Below are positions 1 to 11,810 of a stretch of DNA of 64,000 nucleotides, piece after piece. The stretch lies in assembly GCF_040954835.1 (NCBI RefSeq), contig NC_090714.1:4204501-4268500 (forward strand), given 5' to 3'. A program made the position numbers and the translations under genes. Numbering within the stretch: the first letter of the stretch is position 1; each line of letters opens with the position of its first letter. Below the pieces are notes generated by a model, which saw nothing but the letters and a program-made list of their open reading frames with translations, was not told the origin of the DNA and did no database searches. Source of the stretch: Lepisosteus oculatus. Its lineage: Eukaryota > Chordata > Actinopteri > Semionotiformes > Lepisosteidae.

Positions 1-685
1 GTCTTTACCTGTCTTCCAGGCCCTGATGCAGTGAAGCTCGCCCCTAGCAGGATACTGCCTCCACCGTGCTTCACAGTAGGGATGATGTTCTGACGATGTT
101 CACTGTTACACTTGCGCCAAACGTACCGCTGAGGCCAAAAAGGCCAGTTCTGGTCTCTTCAGACCATAGGCTCTCCTTCAGCTTGGTCTCGGAGTCTCCC
201 ACGTGCCTTCTGGCAAAGTACAGTCGAGATCTGATGCACGGTTTTTGTCACTCTTCCATGAATCCCAAATTTGTGAAGCGCCCAGGCAATTTTCATATGC
301 ATGTTTCTCCCATCGCGGCCATTGCAGACTGTAATTCCTTAAGACTTGGGGCCCTTTGAGGACACCCTGTTCTCCACAGCTTCGCAGTTGTGCCTGTGCC
401 TTTCTACATTTCTTTACGATGGACTTTGCTGTGCTTTGGAGGATGTGTAATGCCTTGGACATTTTCTTCTACACCTCCCCTGATTGGGGCTTTTCAATAA
501 CCCTATCCCAGATCATATGTCTTCATGGTATAGGAACTGTACAGCTGTGGGACCTTCAGAGCTAGGTTTATTTGTCCTGGATGCATGTTTTGTATTGGAT
601 AAAAAATCCCAAATAAATACGTTATGATTCTATAAAGTAACATGGTAAAATGTGAAAAAGGGGAATACTTGTGATAGCCACTGTA
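1..685 (-). mobile_element. Tc1-like DNA transposon relic, 3' half of transposase to right terminal repeat
   Basis: Read on the - strand, the start of the window carries the Tc1 transposase stretch that surrounds the sequence 'gtgaagcacggtggaggc', and further in the block equivalent to 'gtctgaagagacc'. The right edge ends in the typical Tc1 terminus, with 'aaaatgtgaaaaagg' at about 646-660 and '...gccactgta' at 677-685 next to a TA. No frame stays open: the longest piece is 94 codons (462-178), so the copy is dead. It enters from outside the window, and its other terminal repeat is not visible. It lies upstream of the first coding exon of DHRS7B, which fits an intron or the 5' flank of that gene. 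Confidence 0.75.
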
Positions 686-1008
686 GATAAAACAGCAGTT
701 GTCAGCATAACAGTACGAAGTGACATTCTGGTCAGTGAAGTGGATTGTGGTCTGACACCTTCATTCAGAGTTGCTTTGCTCTGATGCTGTCAGTTCTGTC
801 TCAGTACTGCTAGAAATCATTAGGCTGCCTGTTCTTCCTGCAGTAAGACTGTCATGTCTGTGCTTGGCTTTGTGGTAAAATGCCTCCATACTGGGCCAGC
901 CTTGGCATTGGACCACACATGTCCTTGTGTGTCTCTGAGGCAGTCATGCCATGACCCTGATTTTCTGTCTCCTCTGTCCACAGGAGGAGTCCATCCGGAG
1001 ACGGACTG

Positions 1009-4000
1009 ATGGCGCTCGTGTCTGGGAACACTTTCCTGTTACTGCTGGGCAGCCTGGGGCTGGTGGCACTGTACCAGCTGCTGAAGAGGATGCGCCAGAA
1101 GGCCTATATCCAAGACGCAGTGGTGGTCATCACGGGCGCCAGCTCCGGACTGGGGAAAGGTGAGACCAGGGATTCTGTGCCTCGTTCAGCAGGGAGACCC
1201 CCCTTGTCATCCCATTGATGGACCCTGGGACTACCCTGTTCTAGCACAGAAGCAAACTGCTTTGTAGAAAATTGATCACAAAAAAAGAGCAAAACAGTCC
1301 CATGACAGGTAATCAGGACACCCAACAAACTTTGATTTTTGAGAGCAAACCTCATCACAGAGTTAGAGGATTGATTGGCCTGGGCTGGGGTGATAGGTAG
1401 ACATTTGGGAACACTTCTTGATGGTGTCCATTCACTGGTAATCAGTCAAGTATGTCTGGGTAGTCTGTTGCCGTTGTTATATTAGAATATTTAAAAAAGG
1501 GTTGTGACGAATGCAAAATGATGTTCGGATTTAACAGAACATCAGATCTGTCTGCGTGAGTGTGGAGGAAGGTTTGATCACTTCTCGCTGGCTAGGGATT
1601 GATCATCAGGAACAGACATTTGTCTCTTGCTCCCACCCTCCAGAGACAGGCTGATAGGTTGGATGGCTGTACTAGGTAGTCCGTTTCATGAGGAGCTCGA
1701 GTGAGGCTACTTGTAGCTTGTATACCAGCTGGAATGTCAACTCCATCATGACTGGGATAAGATTCAGGTCAAGAAGAAGAGAAGACGTATTTTGTGTAAC
1801 TGGAGGTGAATTTTCCAATGTTGTTTGTAGCTTTAACGATTTACACGTGAAGCATAGACAATACTGTCACAATCTTAAACATCTTAGACACAATCAGGGG
1901 TTACAATATATAAATATAGCAACATTTTATCCAGTCTCCATTGCTTTCTACTACTGTAATGACAGTTTTATTTTGTTTGAAAAGAAACCAATCGTATTAA
2001 TTTCAACAAGGCCCGAATCTTAAAACGCATGATCGCAGCATCCTGAGGTAAGCTGTACGTCAATAAAAAGTGCTCTAGTAGCACATCCAGCACATTTACT
2101 GGTCAGATCTAACTGACTCATTGGCTCCACTTGCTCCCCTCCACTCCCCATAAAACTCAATGGCTGCTTCTTTTGTGTCAGGATTCTCGGTTGTCTTAGC
2201 ACAAGATGGGTATAGTTTCAAAAGAAGATCTAAAGATCAAATAATGTGCCTGCAAGTTTTTCTTTCGCACTGTTGCCGAGTTAAAAAAGGCATGTTAGCA
2301 AAGACAAATGGTTACTATCCTGTACACCTACAAAAAGGTAAATGCCAGAATTCTTCCCCATATTTTATTTGTGTGCCTTGAGATGGAGTGGTGTCCCGTC
2401 CAGGGTGTATCTCGCCTTGTCTTGCTGGGGGAGGCCCCAGCTCTCCTGTGACCCTCTCCTGGATAAACCTCCTGTTTGTCGCCCCCCCAGAATGTGCCAG
2501 GGTGTTCCACGCTGCTGGTGCCCGCCTGGTGCTCTGTGGCCGAGACAAGGGACGACTACAGGAGCTCTCCAAAGAGCTGGCTGCAGTCTCGGATAGCGGC
2601 AGAAAGGTGAGTGACTGGCATGGCTCTTTGTCCTCTCCCGGGGGGACACCTATACAGTTCGTTTTCAGTCCAGGAGATTTCGCTTCAAGATCCCTCATTG
2701 CTTACAGAGCACTGCAAGAGCATGGCAGACAAGCTACTGTATTTATCTCATTGTAAATTTGATCCAATTGTCCTAATGAATAAGATAATAATATTACATA
2801 AAATTAGCTTATATCCTTATTTTTAAGGATGTTACACACATTAGATCAAACCTGATATGCTAATAAAGAGCATCTTTATCTCATTCCAGCATTTAGGAAT
2901 AATTGTAGATTCCAGAGAATATCCTGACTTTGGGTAAGGGCTGCATTCCGAACATCTGTGAAACTGGGGAAAAAAAAGTTGGATATTTCTCCTTCAGAGT
3001 TGTCTTAGGGCTTGTCAGGGTGATAAAAATCTCAGCACTGACATCAAAGACCCAAATCTAGGAAGAGCGGGTTAAAATTCTTCAGCACGTGCAGAGGAAA
3101 GTGGGTTCTTTGCATGACCCCCATTTGAAATGTTAAAGGCGTAACCTTTAAAGGAGAAATCTGAAAATACAAAACGTGATGCTCTGGTTCACGAGTAATG
3201 GGGCCACATTACTAATAATTGGGACACGATCCAAGTTCACATCAGCCTAACCAGCGGCTCAGGCTCAGTGGACATTGGGAGCGTGTGTGCGGAAATGTTC
3301 GCTGATTAGAATCTTCGACTTTCACAGACGTACCCACCGAGCACCGTGACCTTTGACCTTTCGGACACGGGCACAGTGGCCAGTGCCGCAGAAGAGATTT
3401 TAAAATGCCACGGCCGCGTGGACATTCTCATCAACAACGCGGGTATCAGCTACCGGGGCACCATACTGGACACCACAATCGACGTGGACAAGGAGGTGAT
3501 GGACATCAACTACTTCGGACCAGTCGCTCTTACGAAAGGTAATGGAATCTTTCATTTGCCCGTCCACATTGTCTGAATTCCTAAAACTGGACAGCAGTGA
3601 CAGGTGGGGTGGCAGATTCTAAACAAGTTGCATTCAAAAAAACATAATGAACTCTTTTGGTGAAGAGAGATGTAAATGCAGGTAACAATCTGGATAAAAT
3701 TAAACAGGTAGAAACGAAAATATTTGTGTTATAGAATTCCGTTTTTGATCACACAGCAGTAAATGTCAGGATCATCTTTGATCTAAGTCAGATCAAAGGC
3801 GACTGGACTTGGATCTGTCCCAGCACAGTTTATTTTCTGTTTCTGGAATGGGCCTGCTGTGGGCTGTGCCACCTCTGTCTCCTCTCCTCCGACCTGCCTG
3901 CTGAAATCAGGTGTGGCACAAGGCCTCGTGGTGAAACCTCTTCCCGAAGAGGTGGAGCTCGAGAACGCAGCCCGCTTTTGCCACCCTCTCTGTAAACAGT

Positions 4001-7000
4001 GTCTTTGCAGCCATTCTGCCCTCGATGGTTCAGAACCGGAGCGGACACATCCTGGTGATCAGCAGTGTGCAAGGGAAGATCGCTATCCCCTTCAGGTCTG
4101 CCTGTAAGTACCTTGCCTTGCTTTCAGTGCACGTTTGCCATGAAGCAGCACTCTGGAACCTAAGTAACTGACAGAAAAGCCAACATTGATTTTCCCTTTG
4201 GTGGTGCTGTTTGACAAAAGCTTTAATTCGTGGAAAAGCCTGAATCCACAAAAAACTACTAACCCTTCAAATCCTCCATCCCTTCCAGAAAAGACAGTCC
4301 AGGCAGTAGTACACGGGAAAAAAACTCTCTCTGGGTTAAGGTTATTGAATCCGTCCAAAGTGCACAGCTGTAAAAATTGCTGTCCGCTACGCAAACTAAG
4401 ACTTTTGCTTTTCTCTGTCAGTTAAAGGAGCAAATTGAATAAGGAGTGAAAGAATCAGGATGGATATTTTTTTTTTCCAGTTACGGAATTGGTGGATGCC
4501 ATGGTTATCTCTCATGGCCAGGCAAATTGTGTCTTCTGGTGGGGATGATTAAGAGTGTAACTTTCACGGAGGCCTTATCTGTGATCTATCCCTGGTAACA
4601 TGCCCGTCATAGGGAATGACATTTTAAGTGGCTGCAGTACTTGAGATAATGTGACTCGTGACTTGGTGTTCAGTGAGGAGAAGGCAACATGCTGAATGTT
4701 TTCATCCAAAAAGAATCCTGAGCACCTCCTTTCTGTGGTTGCTCGCATGTAACAGTTTCTCTGGTTAAGATGCAGATAGAATTGTTCGTTCAGTTGCGTG
4801 CCACCGGGAGGCAGTGTGTGCTATGAGCGTTGGCAGTGTTTGGAAAAAAGTGTTTCCTTGTTCAGTGGCATCAAACTACATGATTTCTTTGGACAACACA
4901 GACACTAACAGTGTTTCCTGATTGCTCAATAATTGTTGCATGCAATTACTGAATAATTATTGCACACAATCATAGAGTGTATGTGCAAAAACACATCGAT
5001 TTATTTCATTGAAAATGCAATACGTTATTATTGTTTGACACTGGCACCTACTCTTGGAAATAATTTCGAGCAGATGAGGCCAATGGCTCAGAACTGTTAC
5101 TTGACAGTGTTTAGCTAGAGCAATCGGGAGTTTACTGGGGTGCAGCTAATTAGATGACCCTGTTCGAGTCCGTATTCCATGGGGCAGTCCGCAACCGTCA
5201 GTCTCAGAATGTGAACGGCTGGGCTTTGCGGTTGAGTTTGGATCAGCAGTGTTAAGGAGAGGAGTGGAATGAAATGGAGTTTAAAATGTGATGACTGAGA
5301 GGAAGGACAGACTGGCCTTCACCCCTGCCTTTATGTGTGGGTGTATGAAAATGTACGTGGAACACATTGTATTAAGAAGTGTGAAAAATGTATAGTGATG
5401 CACGCTATGCATTTGTGCAAAGGAATGCCTGTTCTCCTGGTAGGTGTGTGTAGGTTTTCTCCTCCAGCGCTCAAGCAAGCAGCCATATCACCATGCAACT
5501 CCCAGATGGCAGCCCACTGAAGCTTAGTAGGTGTGAGCCTGGTCAGTTCCTGGATGGGAGACCTCCTGGGAAAGCTAAGGTTGCTGCTGGAAGAGGTGTT
5601 AGTGGGGCCAGTAGGGGGTGCTCATCATGTGGTCTATGTGGGTCCTAATGCCCCAGTATAGTGACGGGGTCACTATACTGTAAAAAAGACATTGTCGTTT
5701 GGGTGAGAGGTAAAACCGAGGTCCTGACTCTCTCTGGTCATTTAAAATCCCTTGAAATGAGTAGGGGTGTTTCCCCCGGCGTCCTGGCCAAATTTCCTCT
5801 TGGCCTTTACCAATCATGGCCTCCTAATAATCCCCATCTCTGAACTGGCTTCATCACTCTGCTCTCTGATGTGTGGGGAGCGTACTGGCGCACTGTGGCT
5901 GCCATCACATCATCCAGGTGGGGCTGCACCTAGTGTGGTGGTGGAAGGGGGTCCCCATTAGCTGTGTCCGAGCCACTGTGTGCTAACCTCTCGCGTTCGT
6001 CCTCTGCCAGACGCCGCCTCCAAGCACGCCACCCAGGCCTTCTTCGACTGCCTGCGAGCCGAGGTGGAGCAGTACGGGATCGAAGTGTCCGTCTTCAGCC
6101 CCGGCTACATCAAAACCAACCTCTCGCTCAACGCCGTCACCGGAGACGGGTCCACCTACGGAGGTGAGCGTCGCATTTCAGCTACAAACATGAAGCGCTG
6201 TACGTTTGTTAGCAATTGTCAGCATTGGGGAGATCAGTGGCTTTTAAAACAAAATACGTTACAGTTACAAGTGACTTGTACAAGGGTTTACAATTTCAAA
6301 TCAACAAGTTGTGGGGGGGTGTTTTTAAAATGTATGATCTATGATGTATGGCTATAGTTAAGTCCTACATCTCAGTGCAAAGCAGTGCATCTTTTCAAAT
6401 GATTTCAACCTTTAATTTACAAAATAGGAGTTACATAGTTACAGGCCCTTACATATGGAACTTGTAACTACAGTGAATTACTTTTTTTAAAAGTGATTTA
6501 CCACTGATACTGGCAATCGACCAGTGATGCTTACAGGACGATATCCCTTTGGATATCTGCAAATATTCCTCTTTGTTTTACAAGTCGTTTTCCTACAGGT
6601 GTATATAGTGAATTGGTACAGGGGGTTGTTGTTTTCCTAGTTAATTATCATGGTCTGCTGCTCCTGTGTTACACAGGCTCCACAGCGCCTGACTGGAGAC
6701 ATATTCCAGCTGCCCAACCACACCCCAGGGGGTATACTGTATATATCGGGGCTCACCCCCATCCTGCCAGTAATCAGCCAGCTGTAAACACGCAAAAAAA
6801 TATGTTGTCGTTCTCTTTTCGACACTTAGGTCAGCACCTTTCTAAACAGCCAGTTTAAGTAAAAGGAGGAAATTTTGCACTAGGGAAAAAAAACACTCTT
6901 CCAGTTCTTTGTCCATGCCTTTCATATCTGTTTTGCTGCACAGGTCTGATGAAAAATTGCGTGTGGTGGGGCAGTTTTACTTGGCTAGTGCGTAGGACGG

Positions 7001-8491
7001 AGTCCTTTTGGCACAAGCAGACTTCCATGTTTTTATTTACTTAAGCAGAATTGCAGCCATAGCTCAAATTCCTGTTAACTTGCTCAAGCTTAGCTGGACA
7101 AAATTGCACCAGACTGGAATTTGTGGTCCAGCCAGTAATTTTAAATCTAAGCAGTCCATAAATAAAACTTCAGCAAGACTGTTACTAAGCAGACAATAGT
7201 CCCTGCCCAAAGAAGCTGTGGATCCTATAAAACCACTTTGTTTTTTATAAATTATAAAACAATGCTAGTTTTAAAATTACTATGGCATTCAGCTAATGTA
7301 AGTTGTACATTTGGGGAGTCAAGTCCCAGGGTTTTATTTTAAACGCATCTGCAGATATAATTACATTCAATGTGACAAAAACATGGGCACTTAAACTACC
7401 TGACCAGCCCTACCATGGAAAACTGTGAAAAACTGACATAGTTCAAAAAGAGAAGTAATTTCACTGCCTGGTATGAACTGGTTTGCAGGACGCTTTAGTT
7501 TAACAATTATGTAAATCAACCTATAGGCACAATTTGTACCGTTTAGAACACTTGTCTGTGTTTGTCGGTGCAGTGATGATTTTAACTCCCTGTGACCCTG
7601 CGTTTAGAAACAGTATTCCCCTTCAGAAGATACATTTTCAAAGTGTGTTTGACTTCCTTGTTCAGTGGCATCAAGCTACACGATTTTTTTGGACAACACA
7701 GACGGTAACAGTGTTTCCTGATTGCTCAATAATTGTTGCATGTAATTACGGAATAATTATTGCACACAATCATAGAGTGATTGGGCAAAAACACATCGAT
7801 TTATTTCATTGAAAATGCAATACGTTATTATTGTTTGGCACCTACTCTTGGAAATAATTTCAAGCAGTCACTGCACTTAATTTCGAGCAGATGAGGCCAA
7901 TGGCTCAGAACTGTTACTTGACAGTGTTTAGCTAGAGCAATCGGGAGTTTACTGGGGTGCGGCTAATTTGATGACCCTGTTCGAGTCCGTATTCCCTGGT
8001 GCGGTCCGCAACCTTCAGTCTCAACAGAAATATTTACTCCATTGCTCGGGTTGTCTGACTCCTGAAAGAGGTTTGTCTCCAGTCTGATTGCCTGGTAGTA
8101 GATCTAGAGTGGCCAGAAGGTGAGATCAGCGATGACAAGGAGACATTTGCGCCCGGATTCTCAAAACGTCCTGTAAGCGCAGTTCAAGTGAAAAATGGGG
8201 GATAAGATCTCGGACATCGCCAGGATGAGTACAGGCCATTAGGAGGGGAGCTTCCCCGCTGATCTGGTTGTCTCTTGTGTCTCAGTCATGGATAAGAACA
8301 CCGCAGAGGGCTGGGACCCGCAGGATGTTGCCAGAGCCATCCTGGGGGCTGTGGGCAGCAAGAAGAGGGACGTCATGCTGGCCGGCCTCCTGCCCACCCT
8401 GGCAGTCTACCTCCGGACCCTGTGCCCCAGCTTCTTCTTCAGAATCATGGCTTCCAGGGCGAGGAAGGAGCGCAAAGCCAAGAACAACTAG
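1009..8491 (+). CDS. DHRS7B: Dehydrogenase/reductase SDR family member 7B, complete, six coding exons
   Basis: Exons: 984-1159 (ATG at 1009), 2491-2606, 3328-3538, 4011-4103, 6011-6163 and 8286-8491 (TAG 8489-8491). All five introns are GT-AG and the phases join without a shift to give 309 residues. The family is a peroxisome/ER-associated short-chain reductase, known as acyl/alkyl-DHAP reductase activity in ether-lipid synthesis. Visible parts: N-terminal membrane helix ~7-25; NADP-binding TGASSGLG at 42-49; NNAG at 125-128; catalytic Ser ~177/178; catalytic Tyr191 and Lys195 in YAASK; basic C-terminal tail ending RKERKAKNN. The Tyr191 codon is split across the exon 4/5 junction. The length matches the shorter human isoform, and the start was chosen because it opens directly into the membrane helix. 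The acceptor at 981-983 implies an untranslated first exon further upstream, not seen here. All key residues are present. Confidence 0.97.
2369..2470 (+). repeat. SINE 3'-body fragment in DHRS7B intron 1
   Basis: The fragment matches the widespread fish SINE/L2-tail body, with core 'gatggagtggtgtcccgtcc' (consensus-like 'gatggactggcgtcctgtcc') followed by 'agggtgtatc' and 'ctcctggataaac'. Related copies in this window are at 48742-48800, 58500-58800 (opposite strand) and 63500-63830. It ends only about 20 bases before the exon 2 acceptor at 2489-2490. Confidence 0.65.
4854..5206 (+). repeat. ~360-bp direct repeat, copy A (DHRS7B intron 4)
   Basis: This block and 7654-8024 are strongly alike throughout, from 'ttccttgttcagtggcatca' to 'cagtctca', differing by scattered substitutions and short indels. 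A tRNA B-box-like string 'gttcgagtcc' lies near 5163-5172, with possible A-box-like text upstream. It could therefore be two copies of one tRNA-derived SINE rather than a local duplication. I do not recognise the family. Confidence 0.8.
5478..5965 (+). mobile_element. 5S-rRNA-derived SINE (SINE3 type) in DHRS7B intron 4
   Basis: The head retains the 5S rRNA internal promoter. An A-box region around 5520-5530 ('gaagcttagtaggt') is followed by 'gagcctggtcagttcctgg' and the C-box 'ggatgggagacc' at 5553-5564. The body continues with 'ccagtagggggtgctca', and its second half carries strings such as 'cgtcctggccaaatttcc' and 'gcatcaccatccaggtgg'-like text typical of a shared SINE/LINE tail. The 3' end appears truncated near 'ggtccccatt'. 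It ends about 45 bases before the exon 5 acceptor. Confidence 0.75.
7654..8024 (+). repeat. ~360-bp direct repeat, copy B (DHRS7B intron 5)
   Basis: This is the partner of 4854-5206, 2.8 kb downstream and in the same orientation. It has a short extra stretch ('gcagtcactgcacttaattt') that duplicates part of its own middle. Coding exon 5 (6011-6163) lies between the two copies. Confidence 0.8.
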
Positions 8492-8806
8492 AAACCCGCC
8501 TTCTACCCGATGTCCTCATCTCCCCATGGCTTGAGCTGCTGGTGTTGTTTGGAAGGGTGGGAGGGAACTGGCTACTAGCAAACATCTTTGCACTGTACTT
8601 GATTTGAAACACTACTAGTGTTACTGCTAATATTGCTACGGATATAGGAGGCAGGAAAATCGAGACTTATAGGATGTGGGATTATCAATAATTGAAATAA
8701 TTCTAGACCCCTATTGTCTTAGATGTGTCAAGAATGTGCCGGAGTGGTGGGTATCGTTAGAGGCACCAGAGCTCTTCGTTCTCTGGCACAACTCTGGCAA
8801 AAGAGT

Positions 8807-8812
8807 AATAAA
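8807..8812 (+). terminator. Candidate polyadenylation signal of DHRS7B
   Basis: An AATAAA hexamer lies about 315 bases after the stop codon, on the coding strand and before the next transposon cluster. It is the first canonical hexamer downstream of the stop that I found. Use is inferred. Confidence 0.5.
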
Positions 8813-9546
8813 TGTGAAGCACACTAGGATCAGTTTTTAATTAACACTAACAATAACACAAACTAAAACAACACAACATGCAGTATACAAGTTACCCACT
8901 TCAGAAAGCAGGATGTTTCAGTGGCCCACATTTGGACCTCCCAGAAAAAACCCAGACCACTGACCCAGTACTCAGAAATCCCACATGATGCCTTACAGGC
9001 TCAAAAGAGAGTAAAACCTGCGTCCAAAATAAAACTGAATGCAACCCAGAGCTACATCTCCATTCCTGTAAATCCGGCTGCTCCAAAGTGAATGGCCTAA
9101 CCTGGAGAGAACGTTTTTAGCCTGGTAGCCTGTTTCCTAAGATAAGAGGAAAGCAAGCTCTCTTAAAGAAGGTTCAAATACTGAGCTAGAATCTGGCCTT
9201 TAAGGTCCTCTTGCCAGACACATGTCTCCTCTTCCTCGCTGTCTCTCTTCCTTCTCTTTCTACTTGCTTACCTGTCTTTTATCCTGTGTTTCTGGGTGTT
9301 GAATATTTACTAATTCCCCAGGAGGTCCCCTTAGGTCTTTGCCTCTTCTAAAGCTTACCTAAAGCTCAGTAAACACTTCCACTACAACTCATTGGTTCTT
9401 AAAACCTCGAGAACTGCAAAAATTAGCCTCTTAGCTTTTTCTGGCAAAATCATGTTTGTAACAAAATCACTAACCTGATTACCAGGATCATGGAACTCAA
9501 GAGAAACGGGCAGTTGAAAACACTGATACAAATCCTTCCAGCCATT
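8813..9546. other. Intergenic stretch without a recognised gene
   Basis: No open frame with a plausible exon structure and no repeat I can name. It begins after the DHRS7B polyadenylation signal and ends at the left terminus of a Tc1 element. Confidence 0.5.
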
Positions 9547-10160
9547 TACAGTGCCTTGTATTCAGACTTTTAAAGTTTGTTGCAAGTTTACAGCTTGCAG
9601 TCATGACCCTCTGAAGTGGCCATTAGTTTTTTGTTACACAACCTACTCATCACATGCAAAGCACAAATACAAAAAGTTATGATTGCATAAGTATTCAAAC
9701 CCTTTGCAGTTTTTTTTAGGTGCACAAATTACTTTATCAAGCCACACCGTTATCTGAGTGGCCCCTGTCTGTGTGCAGTAATACTGGTTCTCCTGATTAC
9801 AGAATAAAAACACCTGTCTCTGTGAGGTTCCTTATTCAGGCTTATTCATGAAGCAATGTTCAAGCAAAGACTCAAGCATGAAGAGTAAGGTCCCTCCAAA
9901 CTGAGCAGATGGTCAAGGAGGAAACTGAGGTGCCAAAAATGAAAGTTGTGGTCAGATTAGGCCTCGTTGGTTTAAATACCAAGTGTTACATATGGCACAG
10001 ACATAACAGTACATCTCCCAGTCAAATTAAAGTGGACAGAGAAAAATACAGGCATATACAGGAGGAGAACCAGTTTCGGTCTGCTTTAACAACTGGAGCG
10101 AAAATTCACCTCTCAACAAGACAATGATTCAGAGCACGAGGCCAAAGCTACATGGAAGTG
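9547..10160 (+). mobile_element. Tc1-like DNA transposon relic, internally deleted
   Basis: The left terminus 'tacagtgccttg' begins at 9547, preceded by sequence rich in T/A. Typical Tc1 sub-terminal text follows ('gcataagtattcaaaccc' near 9685), then 5' transposase-region text ('catgaagagtaagg', 'acatctcccagtca'). The copy then jumps to 3'-region text ('acaatgattcagagcacgaggc', compared in two pieces). Much of the transposase middle is missing, so it is dead. It merges directly into a LINE at about 10160. Confidence 0.7.
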
Positions 10161-11810
10161 ACAGCTGGAATATGTGCCTGGACACTAAGGTATTGTGCCG
10201 AAGAATTGAGTGGAGTTTTTCGACAACTCTTCCGGCTCTCGTTAGACACTGGCACTGTTCCAGCTGTTCAGAAGCACTACACAGTTGTACCCATTCCTAA
10301 GACGAATAGACCTAAAGCTCTCAGTGACCTCAATGATTTCAGGTCTGGCTCCATGAATGATGAGGGGCTGTGAAAAGTCACATATTGGGGCTGCAATCGA
10401 GTCCGCCCTCCAGTTTGGTTACCATCCTGGAAGGGGAGTTGATGATGCTAAAATGTTTCTACTCGGAAAAATGTAACCACATTCAACAACATTCTGGTTG
10501 GAAAAACTAATCACACGTTTCAAATTAGATCGTCAGCTTATCCTGTGGATCGTTAGTTTTCTGACCAATAGCACACAAAATGTATCTACTAATGGTTTAA
10601 CATCTGTCTTCATTTACACTTCTACTGGTTCACCACAAGACTGTGTTCTTTCTCCCCGGTTTTTCATCTCATATACTGACGACAGTCAGAGCAACTACGA
10701 AAATCATTACATCATCAACTAATACACTGTCATGCTGATGACAGTCTATTAGTCTCTCTCCTCTCAGAGCCAGGACAAACACACAGACCCATTCTGGACA
10801 ACTCCTTCAGCTGGTGTGATACTTCCTGCCTCGAGATGAATGTGTCAAAAAACAAAAGAAGTGATTGATGGTTTTAAAAAAAACCCAAAGCAACATCTTT
10901 CCCACAACAATCCACAGTTACAAATATCTGGGCACTGTGTTTGACGATAAACTTAAGTTCACCGAGAACACTGACGTCATTGTGAAGAAATCCCAGGGGC
11001 GCTTTTATGGTCTGAGAAAAGTCCAAGTAGGAATTCTTTCGACATTTTATAGCTCTTTCATTGGAAGTATTTGAACCTTTTCTTTTATCTCTTGGTTCAC
11101 TTAGTCAAAAAAAAGACAAAAAAATGTTGTAAACCTCTGAAATCCTTGGTGAGCCTTTCAGACCCCTGGCACAGCTGTGTGCCCAGCAGCCCCTGAGGAA
11201 GCTCACTTCCTTCAGCAGTCTCCTGACCTTCTGCCTTCAGGAAGACGTTTTTGTCCACAGCGCAGGATGGATAGAACGAAATTTAGCTTCATTCCAGAGG
11301 CCTGGGGCTCACGAACAATGACTGGAAATTATGTCTATTGGACAGAGCCCACCACCCCTACTCCCCCCACAAATAATACCTAATGCCAGACACTGCTCCT
11401 GTCATAAACTCAAAACCTTCTTCTTTAGAAGGGCATCTACTTAACTGGTTCTGTTATTTACTCCTCTGCTTCTACTGTACTCAGTACACCCATCTACTGT
11501 CTCTTCCTTCTGTGTATTCCTGTGGTGCATATACTGTGCATGTGTTCATTGTTGTTGTCGTTCTGTAAAGTGCTTCAAGCCACCTTTAAAGGTGTTATAC
11601 AAATCAAGTTTATTATTACTTTCAACCACTTTGATGGTTCGTTTGCTGTTACACCTATGTCTAGTTTTTCTTAGCAATGTTTGAATTTTGTTTGGGGGGC
11701 TTTTTGGTTTCTTTGTTTTGGTCTTGTGTTGTATGTTGCACCAATGTGCTGCTTAAATTGCCCCCCGCCCGGGGAATAAAGTAGGTTAAATTGAATGAAT
11801 GAGAGTCTCT
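10161..11810 (+). mobile_element. Non-LTR retrotransposon remnant, jockey superfamily (CR1/Rex1/L2-like)
   Basis: Translated pieces follow the reverse-transcriptase order of fish CR1/Rex1/L2-type LINEs. They are CAEELSGVFRQLFRLSL and VVPIPKTNRPKALSDLNDF (10190-10350), TGSPQDCVLSP (10620-10660), an ADDSLLVSLLSEPGQTHRP-like catalytic block in another frame (10735-10790), and SYKYLGTVFDDKLKFTEN (10915-10970). Several frame changes and stops separate them. The 3' untranslated part ends in 'tgctgcttaaattgcccc' and a short A-rich tail near 11810. The 3' region is interrupted by another fragment at 11345-11627. A second copy of the same 3' end is at 46311-47012. Confidence 0.8.
11345..11627 (+). mobile_element. 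LINE/SINE 3'-tail fragment nested in the LINE at 10161-11810
   Basis: The segment ends 'gtaaagtgcttcaagccacc...ttattatta', the familiar 'gtaaagcgctttgagccacc...tatataaataaa' tail with an A/T-rich end. Comparison with the uninterrupted copy at 46741-46880 shows that host-LINE text resumes after it ('ttactttcaaccac' against 'ttactttcaaacac'), supporting a nested insertion. Confidence 0.6.
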
